This document shows, one piece after another, positions 9,701-15,062 of a DNA stretch of 15,062 nt. Position numbers and translations under genes: made by a program. Location of the stretch: NCBI GenBank assembly GCA_011041825.1, contig DRAO01000162.1, positions 1 through 15,062 of the forward strand, given 5' to 3'. Source of the stretch: Chloroflexota bacterium (GTDB lineage: Bacteria; Chloroflexota; Anaerolineae; SpSt-600). The notes under the pieces were generated by a model. It worked only from the letters and a program-made list of their open reading frames with translations, did no database searches and was not told where the DNA came from. Every line of letters starts with the position of its first letter. Within the stretch, counting starts at the first letter, position 1.

Positions 9701-9914
9701 TTCGCAATTGGCTAAGATAACCGTCACCAGAGACCCCTTTAGGGAAGAAGCATATCGCATCCTTATGCGCTGCTCCCTCCTTATGGGGGACAGAACCTCT
9801 GCCCTCAGGTGGTTCGACCAGTGCAGGGAAATCCTGCGGAAAGAGCTGGGTGTGGAACCGGGCTATGAAACCCGGCGTATTTATGAGGAAGCAACACGCA
9901 GTTGTAAGGGTTGA
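6702..9914 (+). CDS. MalT-like STAND ATPase/TPR regulator with C-terminal SARP (winged helix plus BTAD) module
   Basis: A 1070-residue signal-integrating transcription factor. The N-terminal NTPase of the STAND/MalT class opens with P-L-I-T-T-K and has Walker A A-P-A-G-Y-G-K-T (46-53) and Walker B V-L-D-D-Y-H (D138, D139). A MalT-type helical region with A-S-W-L-D-S-L-P lies near residue 400. About 410-800 is a long TPR array, with many helix pairs of A-L-x-x-Y or A-x-x-L spacing, expected to sense a ligand or partner. From about 827 a winged-helix DNA-binding domain replaces the LuxR-type domain of classic MalT (L-F-H-S-S-L-Y-R-L-R-R-A recognition segment). It is followed by a BTAD domain (about 925-1065) with Y-Q-G-D-F-L and E-L-G-V-E-P-G. 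In family terms, ATP and inducer drive oligomerisation and promoter activation. It lies just upstream of an ABC exporter, the most obvious local target. The inducer is unknown. Confidence 0.9.
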   Translation: MGMKAPIPLITTKILVPGRRPELLKRQRLLDFLHNSIDRKLILISAPAGYGKTSLLVDFATETNLPICWYTLDSFDSDLRIFLEYLVVSIRQRFPRFGENIQQALRNTDGEPDLLTFTGLFVNAIYNEIPEYFVIVLDDYHNVDESESVNAFLDMLLNYLPENCHIILAGRTIPVKLTLTALTARQEVAGIGASDLRFTPEEIKLLLSRNYNIILTDVQAQELAKIYEGWITGIILSIARIKKGSFDDLLRAGRDKEQIFDYLAEEVFAFQPPILRRFLLDSSVLTEMSASLCNELLDTNLSEKTLRLLDKRNLFIVQVGDEERWYRYHNLFREFLQRKLAQETPDRFRELHLKAGKLWCKRGLPEKAVSHYLSAEAFEEAIALIDSLAEKLYFLGRWRLLASWLDSLPPEYVERCGRFLLYQARICLETGEVEKAQELCERGLKAYALEGNKAGMALAMLEKGTALRLQGRLTEAVEIAKQALEFTPTSATAVRGLAYKTLGICYGLLGALEEGVKYLSEALKLYQASGSRYDAALLHHDLGNLYALSGQLDVALEHYHRALDYWRDTSNMAALTNTLNSLGVVHYYAGEYMEALRLLEEAWGKAKTIGNPRLEATVLAGIGDVYLDLREYTRALDYYKSALELATRAREGFIIFYATNAIGEALRRQGKFDEALRWLDQASGQAKAHRSEYEVGLNRLYKGLLYMELKRTEEAKTLLEEALELFHQAGSKRELARALFYLAYLHLSQHQDEKALSYLQEMARHLQGARCEGFLLADKEYTVPLVNLALRHRVAVGFFQRVKGKLRASLSRLKEITKDTALEILPYLEIYALGLGQVMKDGKMLTTSDWNTATTRELFFFFLLHPDGLRKEQVMAEMWPEVPTAKANSLFHSSLYRLRRAVHPECIIYENGLYRFNEMIPKWYDVEEFESLLEKAKSEKSPAHRKELLTQALKLYQGDFLENCYHDWCLPYRDELLERYLRALLELARIHLSEGDYEAASQLAKITVTRDPFREEAYRILMRCSLLMGDRTSALRWFDQCREILRKELGVEPGYETRRIYEEATRSCKG

Positions 9915-9936
9915 GTCCATCGCTGATTTCCAGTGA

Positions 9937-9943
9937 AAGGAGG
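9937..9943 (+). promoter_or_regulatory. Ribosome binding site fixing the ABC ATPase start
   Basis: AAGGAGG ends nine bases before the ATG at 9953. The frame is open further upstream to a TTG at 9911, but that would overlap the regulator's stop codon, lacks a ribosome site of its own and adds 14 residues not typical of ABC ATPases. Confidence 0.8.
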
Positions 9944-9952
9944 GCAAAGACT

Positions 9953-10876
9953 ATGGCAACGGTAGTTCAGGTGCAGAACCTGCGCAAGGTTTACGGCTCG
10001 GTGGTGGCCGTGGATGGCATCTCCTTTGAGGTTCAGGAGGGCGAGATTTTCGGGATGGTCGGCCCCAACGGGGCCGGGAAGACCACCACTATCGAGTGCA
10101 TTGAAGGGCTCCGCATCCCCGATAGCGGCTCCATTTCGGTGCTGGGGCTCGACCCCCAGAGAGACGGCTATGAACTCCGGGAGCGCATCGGTGTGCAGCT
10201 CCAGGAATCGGCTCTGCCTCACCGGCTCAAGGTGGGCGAGGCTATAGACCTCTTCGCATCCTTCTACCGGCGCTCCCTTCCCCGCAAAGAGCGGGACGAA
10301 CTCCTGGAATTCCTGGGCCTGGCCGATAGGCGCAAGGTCCCCTTTGCGAAGCTTTCCGGCGGGCAGAAGCAGCGCCTTTTCATCGCCCTTGCCCTCATCA
10401 ATGACCCCGACATCGTCTTCCTCGACGAACTCACCACCGGGCTCGACCCCCAAGGCCGCCGGGCGATGTGGGATATGATAAGGGGCATCCGGGAGCGGGG
10501 TAAGACCGTATTCCTCACCACCCACTTTATGGAAGAGGCTGAGCGCCTATGCGACCGGGTGCTCATCATTGACCACGGCAAGATTGTGGCCTTGGACTCG
10601 CCCGAAAACCTCATCCGCAACCTGGGGGCGGAGACCAGGGTGGTGTTCACCGTGGACGGGGCCATCCCTGCCGAGAAGCTCCAGGCCGTCGAAGGTGTGA
10701 GGCGGGTGGAGCAAATCGGCGAGCGGGTCATCGTCTACGGGGAAGGGGATGCGCTGGTGGGGAACGTGGTCAATGCCCTGACGGCTTCGGGCATCCGTTT
10801 CCGTGACCTACGCACCGAACAGCCCACGCTGGAAGATGTGTTCCTGGCCCTCACAGGCCGGGAGATGAGGGATTGA
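9953..10876 (+). CDS. ABC transporter ATP-binding protein (ABC-2/drug-export type, CcmA-like)
   Basis: The nucleotide-binding subunit of an exporter, 307 residues, cytosolic and membrane-associated. Walker A is G-P-N-G-A-G-K-T-T-T, followed by a Q-loop (V-Q-L-Q-E-S-A-L-P), the signature L-S-G-G-Q-K-Q-R, Walker B I-V-F-L-D-E, a D-loop (T-G-L-D-P) and the switch histidine in L-T-T-H-F-M-E-E-A-E. The last 80 or so residues form the C-terminal DUF4162-like extension found in ATPases of ABC-2 exporters for drugs, lipids or polysaccharides. The ATPase lacks membrane segments and pairs with the permease gene 136 bp downstream. The gene begins 38 bp after the large regulator's stop, without a visible promoter, so it may be both co-transcribed with and controlled by that regulator. 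The substrate cannot be read from sequence. Confidence 0.95.
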   Translation: MATVVQVQNLRKVYGSVVAVDGISFEVQEGEIFGMVGPNGAGKTTTIECIEGLRIPDSGSISVLGLDPQRDGYELRERIGVQLQESALPHRLKVGEAIDLFASFYRRSLPRKERDELLEFLGLADRRKVPFAKLSGGQKQRLFIALALINDPDIVFLDELTTGLDPQGRRAMWDMIRGIRERGKTVFLTTHFMEEAERLCDRVLIIDHGKIVALDSPENLIRNLGAETRVVFTVDGAIPAEKLQAVEGVRRVEQIGERVIVYGEGDALVGNVVNALTASGIRFRDLRTEQPTLEDVFLALTGREMRD

Positions 10877-10920
10877 AGGATGCGGATGGAGACAGAAAAC
10901 GGGGGGTGCAGGAGGCGGAA

Positions 10921-10988
10921 GCCCCCTGCCGGGGGCACGGGGGCGTCCCCCGAAATTTCCCCCTTATTAAACCCGGGGAATTGTCCCC
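10921..10988. repeat. Cluster of three GC-rich hairpins in the ATPase-permease linker (REP-like)
   Basis: Three perfect stem-loops follow one another: GCCCCC/GGGGGC (10921-10926 with 10931-10936, loop TGCC), CGGGGG/CCCCCG (10938-10943 with 10947-10952, loop CGT) and GGGGA/TCCCC (10975-10979 with 10984-10988, loop ATTG). None is followed by a T-run, so they are not simple intrinsic terminators. They resemble the GC-rich palindromic intergenic repeats seen in many bacterial genomes. They lie inside a presumed operon and could change mRNA stability or the ratio of ATPase to permease. No second copy is in this window. Confidence 0.6.
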
Positions 10989-11012
10989 CCAGAATAACGA
11001 GGAGGTGAAACG

Positions 11013-11756
11013 ATGCGAGGTTGGGGGAAGCTGATTATCACCGAGTTCAAGCTTTATCTGCGGGAGCCGACGGCGGCTTTCTTCACGCTAGCCTTCCCGC
11101 TTATGATGCTGTTCCTCTTCGGGAGCATCTATGGGAATAAGCCTACCCCTCTCTTCGGAGGTTACGGGACGGTGGATGTCTCGGTGCCCGCTTACACAGC
11201 GATGATTATCGGAAGCGTGTCCCTGCTGGGCATCCCCGTGGTCATCGCTACTTTCCGGGAGAAAGGCATTCTGCGCCGTTTTCGGGCCACGCCTTTGCGC
11301 CCCCAGGCCATCCTCGTCTCCCGCATCGTGGTGGATTTCGGGATGTCCCTGTTGGGGATGGCTCTCCTCGTCATTGCCGGAAAAGCCGTGTATAACCTGC
11401 GGTTTGAAGGCAACATCTTCTATGTGGCCCTGGCCTTTGCCCTGAGCGCCCTGAGCTTTTTCTCAGCCGGGTTCCTCATCGCCTCCCTTGCACCCACGAC
11501 CAGGGTCGCTCAGACGGTAGGGATGGTGCTCTTCTACCCGATGCTTTTCCTCTCCGGGGCAGCCATCCCTCTGGAGATTCTGCCTGAGAACATAAGGAGG
11601 ATTTCCAACCTGCTTCCGCTAACCTATGTGGTGAAATTGCTCAAAGGGATGTGGTTCGGCGAAAGCTGGGGCAAGCACCTTGTGGAAACAGCTATATTGG
11701 CAGGGATATTAATAGTGAGCACGGCTATCTCCTCCCGAGTTTTTAGGTGGGAATAA
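11013..11756 (+). CDS. ABC-2 type transporter permease
   Basis: The membrane subunit of the exporter whose ATPase is encoded upstream. It has 247 residues and about six hydrophobic segments, near 20-42, 58-80, 108-132, 135-160, 165-190 and 220-242. The cytoplasmic loop after the second segment holds the typical F-R-E-K-G-I-L-R-R-F-R-A-T-P coupling-helix sequence of the ABC-2 family, and the R-V-A-Q-T-V-G-M and L-F-L-S-G-A-A-I-P segments are also characteristic. The length matches half-size permeases that work as homodimers with an ATPase dimer. A strong ribosome site (GAGGAGGTG, 11000-11008) precedes the ATG, so the permease can be translated independently of the ATPase despite the hairpin-rich spacer. 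The gene ends 72 bp before the stop of a gene on the other strand. Confidence 0.93.
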   Translation: MRGWGKLIITEFKLYLREPTAAFFTLAFPLMMLFLFGSIYGNKPTPLFGGYGTVDVSVPAYTAMIIGSVSLLGIPVVIATFREKGILRRFRATPLRPQAILVSRIVVDFGMSLLGMALLVIAGKAVYNLRFEGNIFYVALAFALSALSFFSAGFLIASLAPTTRVAQTVGMVLFYPMLFLSGAAIPLEILPENIRRISNLLPLTYVVKLLKGMWFGESWGKHLVETAILAGILIVSTAISSRVFRWE

Positions 11757-11828
11757 AGGGCCTTGCCCGCCAGCAAGCATCAAACGTCCCCTCCCTCGTC
11801 TGACTAATAGAAGAACTGGCCCAGCCCG

Positions 11829-13124
11829 CTAGATGTTTTTGATGTCGTCTAGCCTCACCATCAGCAGGGGCACCAGCATTTCCTCAGGGGTTAAGCCCCC
11901 GTGGCGGCCACGTAGTTTAGGCTCCTTGTAGCCCCAGATGAGGTGGGCATCGCCTCGGGCAAAAGCTATGAGGTCACCGATGCGCTGAGGTGTCTCGGGA
12001 GCCACCTCCCCCTTCCCGAAAAGCCCTATCTCCAAGGCTTCTTCGGATTCCAGGACGGCAAACTGTCCCAGTTCTTTCTCCAGGTAATCCCGGACCTGTT
12101 GTTTCCTCCCATCTCGCACATAGAGATAACTGATCCGGGCCTCCCCGGTGGGGGGCACCACAAGGGAATCCCAGAGTTGAGGGTGCTTGATGGCCCATAT
12201 TGCTTTTTCCGGAGGGGTGGGAACCTGGCCATGGTCGGATATGATGATGAGAAGGGTTCCCTCCCGTTCCTCAGGAGTGAGTTTAGCCAGAAATTCCCGC
12301 TCCATAGAGAAAGCCAGGTTGCACAATTCGGCTTCCCAGGCATCATCACTGGGGCCATAGAGGTGGGAGATGCTATCCACTCCGGCCCAGTAAACGCTGA
12401 TGAGCATCCGTTTATCCCGGTATTGCTGGAGCATCCGTCGAACCGATACCCACATATCCGAAGCAGAGATGAAGCCCCAGCTCTTGGCTACCCCCCGGTG
12501 AAGCACCTTCGAAAGGGGGCTTCCCACGTATTGCTCATGGGTGAGGACATATACCGAGACATCTTGAGATGAGAGGGACTCGGCGAGGCAGGGTACAGGA
12601 AGGAACTTCTCCAACTCTAACCCCCAACCCTCAAGGGTTTCCAGGCCCTCCCCTCGGGTAGGTTTCAACTTAATCATATTTGCCACCACCCCGAACTCTT
12701 TCAGGTAGAGGGTGTAACCAAGCAGGCTATGCCTTGCCGGGAGATGCCCCGTCCATAAGCTTGTCAGGGCGGTGACGGTGGTGGAAGGGAAAACCGAGGT
12801 TAACGGCACGAGACGGCCTTTTCGGGCTAGGCGGGCATAAGCTATATCAGGCTCTGCCTCCATAAGCCGTTTCAATGCCAGATAGCCAGTGGCATCAAGT
12901 AACACAACGACTATCCGCTTTATGCCCGTAGCCATATCACTCCATATCTCTTGAGGGAGAGGAGGGGCTATCTCAGGGACTTCAACCCCAAGGATGGCAG
13001 CCAGGGTGGCAGGGATGTTGGCTAGAGAGAGCCCCTCGTAGTAGGGCATCAAGAAGCCCTCGCTTTCAAGGCCCGGGATGCGCTTGTTTCGCAATGTTGC
13101 TTCGATTTCTCCTGCAAGGTCCAT
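11829..13124 (-). CDS. Alkaline phosphatase superfamily protein, type I phosphodiesterase/nucleotide pyrophosphatase-like
   Basis: A 431-residue predicted metal-dependent phosphohydrolase. The superfamily's metal and nucleophile sites are all visible: D77 in V-V-L-L-D-A-T-G, the nucleophile threonine in F-P-S-T-T (T116, possibly T115) followed by the S-L-W-T-G segment, the D-x-x-x-H pair D250/H254, D297-H298 in I-S-D-H-G-Q, and H408 in R-H-G-G. This order is that of nucleotide pyrophosphatase/phosphodiesterases. There is no signal peptide or membrane segment, so the protein looks cytosolic, which is unusual for alkaline phosphatases but common for these uncharacterised Chloroflexota-like members. 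The start ATG has AGGAGG (13130-13135 on the plus strand) five bases upstream. It is transcribed away from gcvH and towards the permease gene. Its substrate (nucleotide, phosphodiester or phosphonate) is not known. Confidence 0.9.
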   Translation of the reverse strand: MDLAGEIEATLRNKRIPGLESEGFLMPYYEGLSLANIPATLAAILGVEVPEIAPPLPQEIWSDMATGIKRIVVVLLDATGYLALKRLMEAEPDIAYARLARKGRLVPLTSVFPSTTVTALTSLWTGHLPARHSLLGYTLYLKEFGVVANMIKLKPTRGEGLETLEGWGLELEKFLPVPCLAESLSSQDVSVYVLTHEQYVGSPLSKVLHRGVAKSWGFISASDMWVSVRRMLQQYRDKRMLISVYWAGVDSISHLYGPSDDAWEAELCNLAFSMEREFLAKLTPEEREGTLLIIISDHGQVPTPPEKAIWAIKHPQLWDSLVVPPTGEARISYLYVRDGRKQQVRDYLEKELGQFAVLESEEALEIGLFGKGEVAPETPQRIGDLIAFARGDAHLIWGYKEPKLRGRHGGLTPEEMLVPLLMVRLDDIKNI

Positions 13125-13139
13125 TTTGCCCTCCTGTTG

Positions 13140-13155
13140 TACTCGAGATCGAGTA
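13140..13155. repeat. Inverted repeat in the phosphatase 5' leader (possible operator or mRNA hairpin)
   Basis: TACTCGA-GA-TCGAGTA is a perfect 7-bp dyad with a 2-bp centre. It sits five bases upstream of the ribosome site of the minus-strand phosphatase gene and inside its presumed leader. As RNA it would form a 6-bp stem with a 4-nt loop. As DNA it has the size of a repressor half-site pair. A role is inferred only from position. Confidence 0.4.
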
Positions 13156-13184
13156 ATGGTTTCCTGCGGGTTTAAAGCTAACCT

Positions 13185-13213
13185 ATTGTATCAGATTTAG
13201 CAGAATATGCAAA
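13185..13213 (-). promoter_or_regulatory. Candidate promoter for the phosphatase gene
   Basis: On the minus strand, TTTGCA (13208-13213) is followed after 17 bp by TACAAT (13185-13190). TGA directly before the -10 gives an extended -10. Transcription would start near 13178, leaving a leader of about 54 nt that includes the inverted repeat at 13140-13155. Confidence 0.5.
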
Positions 13214-13250
13214 GCTAAGGGCCTCGAAATCCCTTTGACCTCGCCCCAAG

Positions 13251-13279
13251 TTGCTTTAATGGCAAAGTGATGGTAAAAT
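13251..13279 (+). promoter_or_regulatory. Candidate promoter for gcvH-gcvPA
   Basis: TTGCTT (13251-13256), a 17-bp spacer and TAAAAT (13274-13279) with a TGG extended -10 (13271-13273). The -35 is weak (three of six), so the extended -10 carries the call. A better -35, TTGACC at 13235-13240, has no well-spaced -10. The leader would be only about 30 nt, which leaves no room for a glycine riboswitch. Confidence 0.5.
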
Positions 13280-13315
13280 TGCTCCAAACGACAATCCTAT
13301 CGCAGGAGGGTTGCG

Positions 13316-13711
13316 ATGAAACTGGACCCTAAGGCTCGCTACACCAAAACCCACGAATGGGTGCGGGTGGAAGGCAATGAGGCCATCTGTGGCATCACTG
13401 ACTATGCCCAGGAGCAGCTTTCCGACATCGTCTACGTGGAACTCCCTGAGGTTGGTGATACCTTCGCTCAGGGGGATGAATTCGCTGTTATCGAATCAGT
13501 GAAGACGGCCGCTGATTGCTATATGCCCCTTAGTGGTGAGATAACAGCCATCAATGAAGCCCTCGCCGACTCCCCCGAACTGGTCAACAAAGACCCCTAT
13601 GGAGAAGGATGGCTAGTGCGTTTCCGCCCCAGCGACCTTTCGGAGATGAATTCCCTGATGGATGCCGAGGCCTACGAAAAATTTGTAGCTGAGGAAGAGG
13701 CCAAAGAATAG
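13316..13711 (+). CDS. gcvH: Glycine cleavage system H protein
   Basis: The lipoyl carrier of the glycine cleavage complex. Its lipoyl arm takes the methylamine group from the P protein, presents it to the T protein and is reoxidised by the L protein. At 131 residues it has standard length. The start (Y-T-K-T-H-E-W-V) is canonical. The lipoylated lysine is K63 in E-S-V-K-T-A-A-D, and the L-S-G-E-I, N-P/K-D-P-Y-G-E-G-W-L motifs follow. AGGAGGG (13304-13310) is five bases before the ATG. It is the first gene of a unit leading into gcvPA, from which it is separated by 68 bp holding a stem-loop. gcvT and lipoate genes are not in the window. Expression is probably driven by the weak extended -10 promoter at 13251-13279. 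Confidence 0.98.
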   Translation: MKLDPKARYTKTHEWVRVEGNEAICGITDYAQEQLSDIVYVELPEVGDTFAQGDEFAVIESVKTAADCYMPLSGEITAINEALADSPELVNKDPYGEGWLVRFRPSDLSEMNSLMDAEAYEKFVAEEEAKE

Positions 13712-13715
13712 GGGG

Positions 13716-13754
13716 TGTGAGTCAGGGCCGAGAGTCCGCAATCCCTGACTCGCA
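13716..13754 (+). other. 12-bp stem-loop between gcvH and gcvPA
   Basis: TGTGAGTCAGGG (13716-13727) pairs with CCCTGACTCGCA (13743-13754) around a 15-nt loop, with one G-U pair and eleven Watson-Crick pairs. GGGG at 13712-13715 could extend it by pairing with the CC-T-CC that follows. There is no T-run, so it is not a normal terminator. It ends about 11 bases before the GGGAGGG ribosome site of gcvPA. It might stabilise or process the transcript, or tune the ratio of H to P protein. Confidence 0.65.
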
Positions 13755-13779
13755 GCCTCCACAACAGGGAGGGTGAACG

Positions 13780-15062
13780 ATGTCAATGCCTTATATCCCC
13801 AACACTGATAGGGAAAGGGAAGAGATGCTCCGGGCCATTGGGGTGGAGAAAGTGGAGGACCTCTTCACCGACATCCCTGAACAGGCCCGATATGTGGATT
13901 TCCACCTGCCAGAGCCCCTTTCTGAAGCTGAAATCCTCCGAGAATTGCGCCAGATGGCCGAGATGAACGCCGACCTCGACCACTACGCCTGTTTCCTGGG
14001 AGCGGGGGCGTATAACCATTTTGTCCCCAGCGTGGTCAAGCACGTGATTAGCCGGGCCGAATTCTACACCGCTTATACCCCCTACCAGCCTGAGATCAGC
14101 CAGGGCACCCTCCAGAGCATCTTCGAGTACCAGACGATGGTGTGCCAGCTCACCGGGATGGAAGTGGCCAACGCCTCCCACTATGATGGCGCAACCTCGA
14201 TGGCCGAAGCTGCCCTGATGGCCGTCAACGTCTTCCGCCGCAAGCGCCGCAAAGTCATCGTATCCCCCGCTGTCCACCCCGAATACCGGGCCGTGCTGCG
14301 CACCTACGTCCAGGGTGCCGACATCACCGTGGTGGGCGACGAAAACCTGGAAGCCGACCTCGACGCCCTTGCGGAGCTCTTGGACGAAAATACTGCCTGC
14401 CTCGTCATCCAGAACCCCAACTTCTTCGGGCAGCTGGAGCCGGTGGACGGCCTGGCCGATAAGGTGCACGCCGCCGGGGCGCTCCTGGTCGTGGTGGTGG
14501 ACCCCATCTCCCTGGGGCTCTTCAAGCCTCCCGGCGAATACGGCGCCGACATCGTGGTGGGCGAAGGGCAGTCCCTGGGCAATGCCATCGCCTTCGGCGG
14601 GCCGTACCTGGGCCTCTTCGCCACCCGGATGAAATACGTCCGCAAGATGCCGGGCCGCCTGGTGGGCGAAACGGTGGATGCCGAAGGCAAGCGGGGCTTC
14701 GTGCTCACCCTCTCGGCACGGGAGCAGCACATCCGCCGGGAGAAGGCCACCTCCAACATCTGCACCAACCAGGCGCTCTGTGCTCTGGCTGCCGGGGCAT
14801 ACCTGGCCACGATGGGCAAACAGGGCCTGCGCCGGGTGGCGGAACTCTGTTACCACAAGGCCCACTACGCCGCTCAGCGCATCGCCGAACTCCCCGGCTA
14901 TGAGCTGGTAGGCGATAAGCCCTTCTTCAAGGAGTTCGTCGTCCGCTGTCCCAAGCCGCCAGAGGAGATAAACCGCCGTCTTTTGGAACATCGCATCATC
15001 GGCGGTTACGACCTAGGCAAGGATTACCCGCACTTGAAAAATTGTATGCTCTTCTGCGTGAC
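13780..15062 (+). CDS. gcvPA: Glycine dehydrogenase (decarboxylating) subunit 1, 3' end cut by window
   Basis: The first half of the two-subunit (split) P protein, which with GcvPB decarboxylates glycine using pyridoxal phosphate and loads the aminomethyl group onto GcvH. The PLP-binding lysine lies in GcvPB, so its absence here is normal. The frame starts at ATG 13780 behind GGGAGGG and stays open to the last base, giving 427 residues of an expected 445-450. Family hallmarks are F-L-G-A-G-A-Y-N-H (about 74-82), the Y-T-P-Y-Q-P-E-I-S-Q-G block, N-A-S-H-Y-D-G-A-T-S and, near the end, G-G-Y-D-L-G. The sequence ends on C-M-L-F-C-V, where the family typically continues with T-E-x-R-T and about 20 more residues. 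gcvPB is the expected next gene. The body of the gene is noticeably richer in C-ending codons than gcvH. Confidence 0.97.
   Translation, partial: MSMPYIPNTDREREEMLRAIGVEKVEDLFTDIPEQARYVDFHLPEPLSEAEILRELRQMAEMNADLDHYACFLGAGAYNHFVPSVVKHVISRAEFYTAYTPYQPEISQGTLQSIFEYQTMVCQLTGMEVANASHYDGATSMAEAALMAVNVFRRKRRKVIVSPAVHPEYRAVLRTYVQGADITVVGDENLEADLDALAELLDENTACLVIQNPNFFGQLEPVDGLADKVHAAGALLVVVVDPISLGLFKPPGEYGADIVVGEGQSLGNAIAFGGPYLGLFATRMKYVRKMPGRLVGETVDAEGKRGFVLTLSAREQHIRREKATSNICTNQALCALAAGAYLATMGKQGLRRVAELCYHKAHYAAQRIAELPGYELVGDKPFFKEFVVRCPKPPEEINRRLLEHRIIGGYDLGKDYPHLKNCMLFCV

Noticed and set aside
9911..9952. A longer N-terminus for the ABC ATPase from the TTG at 9911
   Set aside because: The best ribosome site lies inside this extension, correctly spaced for the ATG at 9953, and the extra residues overlap the stop of the preceding gene without resembling ABC ATPase sequence.
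10880..11008. A 42-codon open frame starting ATG in the ATPase-permease linker and ending in the permease ribosome site
   Set aside because: Its stop within the ribosome site hinted at a leader peptide, but it has no ribosome site, is made of Arg/Pro/Gly codons from the GC-rich hairpins, and resembles no leader peptide I know.
13280..13315. A glycine riboswitch ahead of gcvH
   Set aside because: The leader after the candidate promoter is about 30 nt, far too short for even a single glycine aptamer, and the tandem aptamer core is not seen further upstream.
13783..14991. A 402-codon open frame on the minus strand opposite gcvPA
   Set aside because: It is fully antisense to an unmistakable gcvPA. 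It has His/Gly/Val-rich composition typical of the mirror of GC-rich coding sequence, shows no recognisable domain and would have to overlap a conserved gene end to end.

Overview
The window is a dense, mostly co-directional stretch of bacterial chromosome with no sign of phage, IS elements, CRISPR, tRNA or rRNA. All reading frames are intact. Start sites carry good Shine-Dalgarno sequences, and the promoters visible are sigma-70-like with extended -10 elements. The gene mix suggests a member of the Chloroflexota (Anaerolineae-like): a large MalT-type ATPase/TPR regulator with a C-terminal SARP/BTAD module, a fused ChlI/ChlD-type chelatase subunit with a Cys cluster, a Thr/Pro-rich lipoprotein with a glycosidase-like barrel, and a split glycine decarboxylase (gcvPA). 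This assignment is inference from gene content, not from a marker gene.

Left part (1-4072, + strand): the 3' part of a surface lipoprotein with a clan GH-A-like catalytic domain, an O6-alkylguanine DNA methyltransferase (ogt), and two GT4-type glycosyltransferases whose stop and start are fused. The gaps are short, so they are probably co-transcribed. The two transferases and the glycosidase-like lipoprotein suggest surface-glycan work; ogt looks like a passenger.

Middle part (4075-11756, + strand): a good promoter (TTGTCT, 16 bp, TGT-TATAAT) precedes a TTG-started cobalto/magnesium-chelatase AAA+/VWA protein. Then come D-aminoacyl-tRNA deacylase (dtd), a 1070-residue STAND-TPR-SARP regulator, and an ABC exporter made of an ATPase and an ABC-2 permease. 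The ATPase and permease are separated by 136 bp that hold three GC-rich hairpins.

Right part: an alkaline-phosphatase-superfamily (type I phosphodiesterase/nucleotide pyrophosphatase-like) gene on the minus strand converges on the permease gene. It diverges from the glycine cleavage genes gcvH and gcvPA, the latter cut by the window end. The 191-bp divergent region carries one candidate promoter for each direction and an inverted repeat in the phosphatase leader. A 12-bp stem-loop lies between gcvH and gcvPA.

Most of the content is ordinary. I did not find a convincing new biological system. The parts most worth a second look are the regulator plus ABC exporter module with its hairpin-rich linker, the gcvH-gcvPA stem-loop, and the chelatase subunit without a large subunit in view.
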